A DNA stretch of 64,000 nt from Cephalopachus bancanus (Eukaryota; Chordata; Mammalia; Primates; Tarsiidae). Every line of letters begins with the position of its first letter. Position 1 is the first letter of the stretch. The notes beneath the pieces were generated by a model. It did not search any database and had not been told where the DNA came from. It was given only the letters and a program-made list of their open reading frames with translations. The DNA lies in contig JAPVLO010000870.1 in the NCBI GenBank assembly GCA_027257055.1, positions 1-64,000 on the forward strand. The letters are read 5' to 3'. This document shows, in pieces, positions 58,586 to 64,000 of the stretch. A program made the position numbers and the translations under genes.

Positions 58586-59214
58586 TTATCCAGAGCTGTC
58601 TTCACATGACCCTAGTGTTTCCCTCGAACCCTGTGCCGCTTCATTGGCAGAGAGCACTACGGGCCCCTCCCCTTCCCCTGGCCTCTTCCCTCAGGGCCTC
58701 TTGTGGTCCATTTCTTCTGCTTCTTAGACAAAGCTGAAGGCTGTGAGAGTGATTAAATTGAATGTTCAGCTCGAACTGTGTTAAGAACGGAGTGAGGTGT
58801 TTTGGGTCAGTCATGCTATTCCTTGAATGAGGCGGGAGGAAGAAATCGTCCTTTCTACCCGGGTTTGCTGTGAGTCTCTATCTTATCCTTACTTCACAGC
58901 CCTTCCCTGAACTACTGCCCTACATGTACTTTACATGACGAATCCTTGGTTGTGTATTCATGAGCAGGCATCTGGTTGTGGAGACAACTCTGGGAGTTAG
59001 CCTTCCCGAAGTTGGGCAGGACCTGGGACCTGGAGCCATTTCCAAGGTAGTCAGGAGGGCCCCTGCCTGTTAGAGCTTACATGCATGGTGGCTGGGGAGG
59101 CATGAGGTTGAAAGTAGGGGAGGGATTCCAAAGAAGGCCCTCCAAGAGGCAGGTAAGGAAGAATCCCACAGAGAAAGGGAGTCATATTGCAATGATGGTA
59201 ACATTGGCTTCCTT

Positions 59215-59660
<446 letters not shown>

Positions 59661-61084
59661 CGAGCGCTCCCTGCTGGTAAGGAGTGGAGTTGGGTTCATA
59701 ACCCAGGCAGCAAGCTCTGGGCTCATTAATTTATTGCCAACTTCATTAGAGAGTGGTGTGATTTGTGATTTTCGTGGGTGATGAGAGTGATCAGAGACTT
59801 GCAAGAGCAGAGCCCTCTGGGGCTGGGCTTGCTTAGCCTGGGGTCCCGCCATTGCCTCGGGCACACACCCCTCAGGCACCCTGCCAGCAGAAGTCAATAG
59901 GCCTTGGGAGGATCAGAGGCCAGGTGTGGAGTCTGCTGTCCTGTGCATGCCGTCCACCCTCTCATTTGCTTGCGTTTCCCAGAGCATCTGGGGAAGTTGA
60001 GTAAGAACCCAGTGGTTGGTGTTTATGATTGTAGCCTCACCAGACAGGTAAAGCCACATGCCCCAGCGAAGCCCCTGCCCCTGAGGTGAGTACATGTGTG
60101 CCCTGGAGGGTGGTGGGGGCTCTGGTGGCCGTGAGGCCAGCGATAGGGATACCCACTTTCAGCTGGGTACTGTGCTTCGGGCCGAGATGCAACTATGAGC
60201 AAGGCCTTGCTCTCCACCTCCTTCTGTCCTGATACACGTGGAGCCAAATGGGTCAATCTCAGCCACACCTGTTTAGGTGACAGGGCCCCTGCCAATGTGA
60301 AGGGGGTTGTGGGATAAAGGGACAGGCACAGAGCTACAGGTTGACTTGGCTTATTTGTTCTATGCATTCCAGAAGGGCCATGGCAAATCAGCTTTAGAAA
60401 GATATTTTCCTGATAGCTTTCATTATGACTTCAGAAAAATGCTTCTCCAACATGGCCCATCTGACACTGAGGGTCCTAACATCCATTCCTGGCCATTTGG
60501 ACCCTCGGCATGCCCATAAAGTCAGGCCCCACCGGGGACACATGATTGTGCCCATTGGCTAAAAGTGACAAGGAATATGATACTCAAAGTACGGAATTGG
60601 ACTGGAGCGATCAGACATTGAGACCCCGCCCTGCCTGCCTGCCACCTCGTCACTGAAGCATTCTCTGAATCTAGCCTTTCTGAGCAAAGTTAGACTCTTG
60701 TCATAGGTTTGTCATCTCCAGATGTTAGGGGATCTGTGACTAACTGAATTGGCCAGTGCCAGGAAATCAGAGATGCAAGACCAAATGCACTGTCGTCTAA
60801 TGGCTTCTTTGTATTTGCAGTTTAGTGTTGTGGGGGATTGAAGAGAGGTACACTCCTCTGTTGGGGGACGTCAGGGGACTTGGTCGCTACGGTTTCCTGG
60901 TTGGGATCTGCTGGGTCCCCACCATACTCTGACACTTCTTGAGGGTTTCTGATGACCCAGACACTCTGGTTCTTCCAAGTACAGTCCGGGTAGCTTTAAC
61001 TTAGCCAGGCAGGAGAGCTCCAGCCTCTATGCAGCTCTGCCCATTCCCCACCCCAAGCACCGCATGCCCTGATGTCTCTTACAG

Positions 61085-61200
61085 GAGTCCTCAAGCCCAT
61101 TTCATTGATGGGGAAACTGAGCTGTAACATGGAGAAGTGACCGCAGCAGATCCACACAGTTCATGACAGGGCCATGACTGGAATCTAGGACTCCCTAGGC
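61085..61200 (+). repeat. MIR fragment
   Basis: TTCATTGATGGGGAAACTGA followed by CATGACTGGAATCTAGGACT is a MIR core. Confidence 0.6.
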
Positions 61201-61550
61201 CTGTCCACTGCCACAGTCTGGTGAGCACCACAAGAGAAACTGAGGATAATTGGAGACCATGAGTGCCATGGGAAAAGCTACAATGAGAAAGATGTTCTTT
61301 GCATTGTAGCTGATGAGGGACGTGGTTTAACTGGTTTCCCATGCAACCTGCAGTCTGAGTGTCTGCTGCATCGTGGGCCCGGTCATGCCTTTGTCACAGG
61401 AGTATTCGCTGGGTACTTCCTTGAACTGCTGGAACAGTGGTCAGCTATTTGTAAAAAGGCAATAGGGGATGGCATCCACCCAAAACACGAGCCACCAAGC
61501 ATGTTTTGATTTATGCAGCACTGACATCTGCCTCTAAATATGTCTTGCAG

Positions 61551-61665
61551 GAAAGAAAAGCTGATTACAAGCAGAACGATAATTTGCGTCAAAATGGAAC
61601 AAACAGTTGGCAAGCCACTGAGAGACCAGGGTGCATGGACACATTTGACAGAGGACATTCCCATT
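61551..61665 (+). CDS. NSDHL: NSDHL first coding exon (coding from 61594)
   Basis: After the acceptor ATGTCTTGCAG the exon holds 43 bases of 5' UTR and an ATG at 61594. The frame reads MEQTVGKPLRDQGAWTHLTE and continues DIPI to the donor ATT|GTGAGT at 61666, giving 24 codons in phase 0. Human NSDHL begins [20 protein letters not shown], so identity is clear though the N-terminus is fast evolving. NSDHL is the NAD(P)-dependent 3-beta-hydroxysteroid dehydrogenase/C4-decarboxylase of cholesterol synthesis in the ER and on lipid droplets. Past the donor the frame continues as VSTDIEKV, similar to human VNADIEKV, and reaches a stop at 61714. The exon end is therefore uncertain; the shorter form is preferred because GTGAGT is the only strong donor. 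The catalytic exons lie outside the window. Confidence 0.75.
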
Positions 61666-61719
61666 GTGAGTACTGACATAGAGAAGGTTGACACAGACAT
61701 GCAAACAAGCTGTTGATAT

Positions 61720-62214
61720 TTACTTGTGGGCTAAAAGTTGTATTTGTTCATTTATTAAATCAGTCAATGTTGGGTATTGTTTTTCATATAAGATATGTAG
61801 CTTTGTTTAAGATATGTCAGCTACTTATTGCTATGTGACACACAGCATCAGATTGCAGTCGCTTAAAAGAACAACTGTGTCTTTGCTTACATCTCTGTGG
61901 TTTGGGTTGGACCTAGCTGGAGGCCCCCTGAGGTGTATGTCCCCTGGTGGCCTCACTCACACATCTGGTAGCAACTGTCTGCTGTTGGCTGGGCACCTCA
62001 GTTTGCCTTCCTGTGCCCTCCAGTGGACTCACCTGGGCTTCCTGGTAGGGTGGCAGAAGCTTTCCCAGCGGGCAGCAGCAGCGGTCACAAGGCCTCCTGA
62101 GGCCTAGCAACACAAGTCTCAGAAGGGACTCAAAGAGCCCTGTCGTCATCAGGCGTCCTGGAGACTCTTCACAGAAGTCTTCAAAGGCTTTGCTTTCATT
62201 CATTCAATTTTTTC
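61720..62214 (+). other. NSDHL: NSDHL intron 2, unassigned part
   Basis: No exon is seen. 61810-62100 may be an old repeat (TCAGCTACTTATTGCTATGT), not assigned. Confidence 0.45.
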
Positions 62215-62490
62215 TTTTTTTTGAGTCGAGGTCTCACTCTGTCACCCAGACTGGAGAATACAGTGACACAGTCATGGCTTACCACAGCCTCAACCTCCTA
62301 GGCTCACGCGATCTTCCCACAGAACTGGGAGTATAGGCGTGCATCACCAGGCCTGGCTAATTTTTTTTTTTTTTTTTTGTAGAGAAAGGGCCTTACTGTG
62401 TTGCCCAAGCTGGTCTTGAACGCCTGGGCTCAAGCAGTCCCAAAGCCTCCCAAAGTGCTGGAACTACAGACATAAGTTACCATGCCCAGC
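62215..62490 (-). repeat. Old Alu
   Basis: A reverse Alu (TTGAGTCGAGGTCTCACTCT to GTTACCATGCCCAGCC). Confidence 0.85.
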
Positions 62491-62509
62491 CTGGTTTCAT
62501 TTATTCTTG

Positions 62510-63270
62510 TTTTTAAATTTTATTATTTTTATTTTAAAGATGTGGGGTACAATCCAGGGTTAGGTATACAAATGTTCATTATGCAGGTCACCTTGTTGAC
62601 AAGATGTGCCCCCCTCCCCTGGCAGTTTCCCACTATTGCCAATCCTTTTCTCTTTTTTTTTTCTTTCTGAGTCAGAGTCTCACTCCATCATCCAAGCTGG
62701 AGTGCAGTGGCATACTCACGACCACCCCAGCATCGACCTGCTGGGCTCTAGCAATCCTTCCCTCCACCTCAGTCTTCCAAGTAGCCAGAACTACAGGCGT
62801 GTACTACCAACCCAGCTAATTTTTGATTTTTTATTGTAGAGACAAGGTCTCACCAAGTTGCTGGGGCTGGTCTCGAACTCACAGGCTCAGGCAGTCCACT
62901 TGCCTCAGCCTCCCAAAGTGCTGGGATTATAGGCTAAGCCACTAAGCCTGGCCGCCAATCCCTTTCTTAGAATAGTATTATGACAGTTGTTCCAGGTCTG
63001 CTTATGAGTGAGAACATATGGAACTCTGTTCTTTGTTTCTGTGATAGATCACTGAGTATGATCGACTCTAAATCCATCCAAGTTGCCGCAAAGTCCATAT
63101 GTTCGTCCTTCTTGATAGCTGCATAATATTCCATGGTGTATATGTACCACATCTTTTTTTAATCCAGTCCAGCTTCGATGGGTAGCATGGTTGGGTTCCT
63201 GTTTTTGCTATTGTGAATAGAGCTGCAACAAGCATGCGTGTGCAGGTGTCTTTTTGGTAGAATGACACAA
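62510..63270 (-). repeat. L1 3' end and ORF2 C-terminus, antisense, with a nested Alu
   Basis: The reverse complement of the same L1 3' end as at 23200-23795. The minus-strand frames give FYQKDTCTRMLVAALFTIAK and WNIMQLSRRTNIW. It is interrupted by an AluL. Confidence 0.9.
62652..62953 (-). repeat. AluL-type SINE nested in L1
   Basis: A reverse lemur-type Alu, flanked by GCCAATCCTTTTCT on the left and GCCAATCCCTTTCT on the right, a target-site duplication with one change. Confidence 0.92.
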
Positions 63271-63668
63271 CACTTCAAAAATGTCATCATGAGGGAAAAC
63301 GTCTTTATATCAAATGCTAATAAATGTAAGATCCCCAAGAGGCTGCCATGGGCTGCCAGACCAGCATGTTTTTGGTGTGAAACTCAGAGTAAAGGTGCCT
63401 CTGGACCTGTGTACAGGCTGAAGCCACTTGCCATCTGCAGTTTCCTATCTGTGTCAACTAGAGTTTTATTGCTGCCTGGCAGCCAGAAAACAAGTCTAGA
63501 TTTAGCAGTTCTACCAGACGGCCACTGTCATCTAATTCCAAACGTGTTCTTCAAAATAGCTTTTTTCTCATTGATTAACTTTATAGGAAACAAAAGTTCT
63601 ACATTTAAGCTACTAAGATAAAAGGAATGCTTTTGGCTTAACTTACATATACACAGCAAACAAGAAGA
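63271..63668. other. NSDHL: NSDHL intron 2, unassigned sequence
   Basis: A 127-codon plus frame begins in the L1 and runs on by chance. It has no domain and no splice context. No NSDHL exon 3 signature (CTVIGGSGFLG) is seen. Confidence 0.4.
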
Positions 63669-64000
63669 GCCAGGCATGGTAGCATGTACCTGTCTTCCCA
63701 GCTATCCAGGAGGCTGAGGCAGGAGGACTGTGTGAGCCCAGGAGTTCAACACCGGCTTGGGTAACATAGTGATGCCTTGTCTCTATTTGAAAAAAAAAAG
63801 AAACCAGGCGTGATAGTGTGTGCCTGTAGTCCCAGCTACCCAGGAGGCCAAGGCCAGAGAATCACTTGAGGCCAGGAGTCCAAGACCAGTCTGGGCAACA
63901 TTGCAAGACCCCCAACTATACAAAAATAAAAATATGTGTGGTGGCATGTGCTTATAGTTCTAGCTGCTAGGGAAGCTAAGGTGGAAGGATTGCTTGAGCC
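63669..64000 (+). repeat. Two adjoining Alu-like units, running off the window
   Basis: A sense unit (CCAGGCATGGTAGCATGTAC) with an A-rich end near 63790-63800 is followed by a second Alu-like unit (CCAGGCGTGATAGTGTGTGC) that reaches the window edge. Confidence 0.75.

Noticed and set aside
63238..63621. 127-codon plus-strand frame as NSDHL exon 3
   Set aside because: It lacks the expected nucleotide-binding GGSGFLG motif and starts within antisense L1 sequence.

Overview
The window looks like the distal Xq28-equivalent region of a primate X chromosome, most likely from a strepsirrhine and probably a lemur. Several young SINEs carry the diagnostic head GGCTCGGTGGCTCAGCCTG, which I recognise as the lemur-type Alu (AluL). 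The youngest LINE tails share an L1 3' end (ACCCTGAATTGTACCCCACA) unlike the human young L1 end. The gene order, a MAGE-A gene followed by CETN2 and NSDHL, matches the order in human Xq28. The species call is inference.

Layout. 1-9.2 kb: old LINE, L2, MaLR LTR and Alu material without a gene. 9.2-11.1 kb: a complete MAGE-A cancer/testis-type gene on the minus strand, with one coding exon of 313 codons, a 5' UTR exon and at least one leader exon. 11.2-15.5 kb: an array of diverged MAGE leader/promoter-like units with a period of about 200-230 bp. 15.6-23.9 kb: Alu and L1 material, including a possible DNA-transposon remnant. 23.9-25.6 kb: an orphan CpG-rich island with a plus-strand CCAAT/GC-box/TATA promoter and no gene that I recognise. 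25.7-46.5 kb: dense nested repeats (old L1, a solo LTR inside an L1, MaLR LTRs, L2 with reverse-transcriptase remnants, a recent 273-bp duplication). 46.5-51.4 kb: the complete CETN2 gene (centrin-2, five exons, minus strand, 172 codons). 51.4-51.8 kb: a compact head-to-head CETN2/NSDHL promoter. 51.8-61.55 kb: NSDHL intron 1. 61.55-61.7 kb: the first coding exon of NSDHL, whose remaining exons lie beyond the window.

Only three protein-coding loci are supported. CETN2 serves the centriole, cilium and nucleotide-excision repair. NSDHL is a sterol-biosynthesis enzyme. Their shared promoter holds an RFX-type X-box next to the CETN2 start, an SRE-like element and four CCAAT boxes, which fits ciliary control on one side and SREBP/NF-Y control on the other. 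The MAGE-A gene is expected to be germline restricted and methylation controlled.

Most notable for follow-up: a perfect 42-bp inverted repeat made from an L2 3' end in NSDHL intron 1; the MAGE leader array; the orphan TATA-bearing island; a GC donor in CETN2 intron 2; two competing donors in the first NSDHL coding exon; and an X-box/kappaB inverted repeat near 33.48 kb. I see no wholly new multi-gene system.
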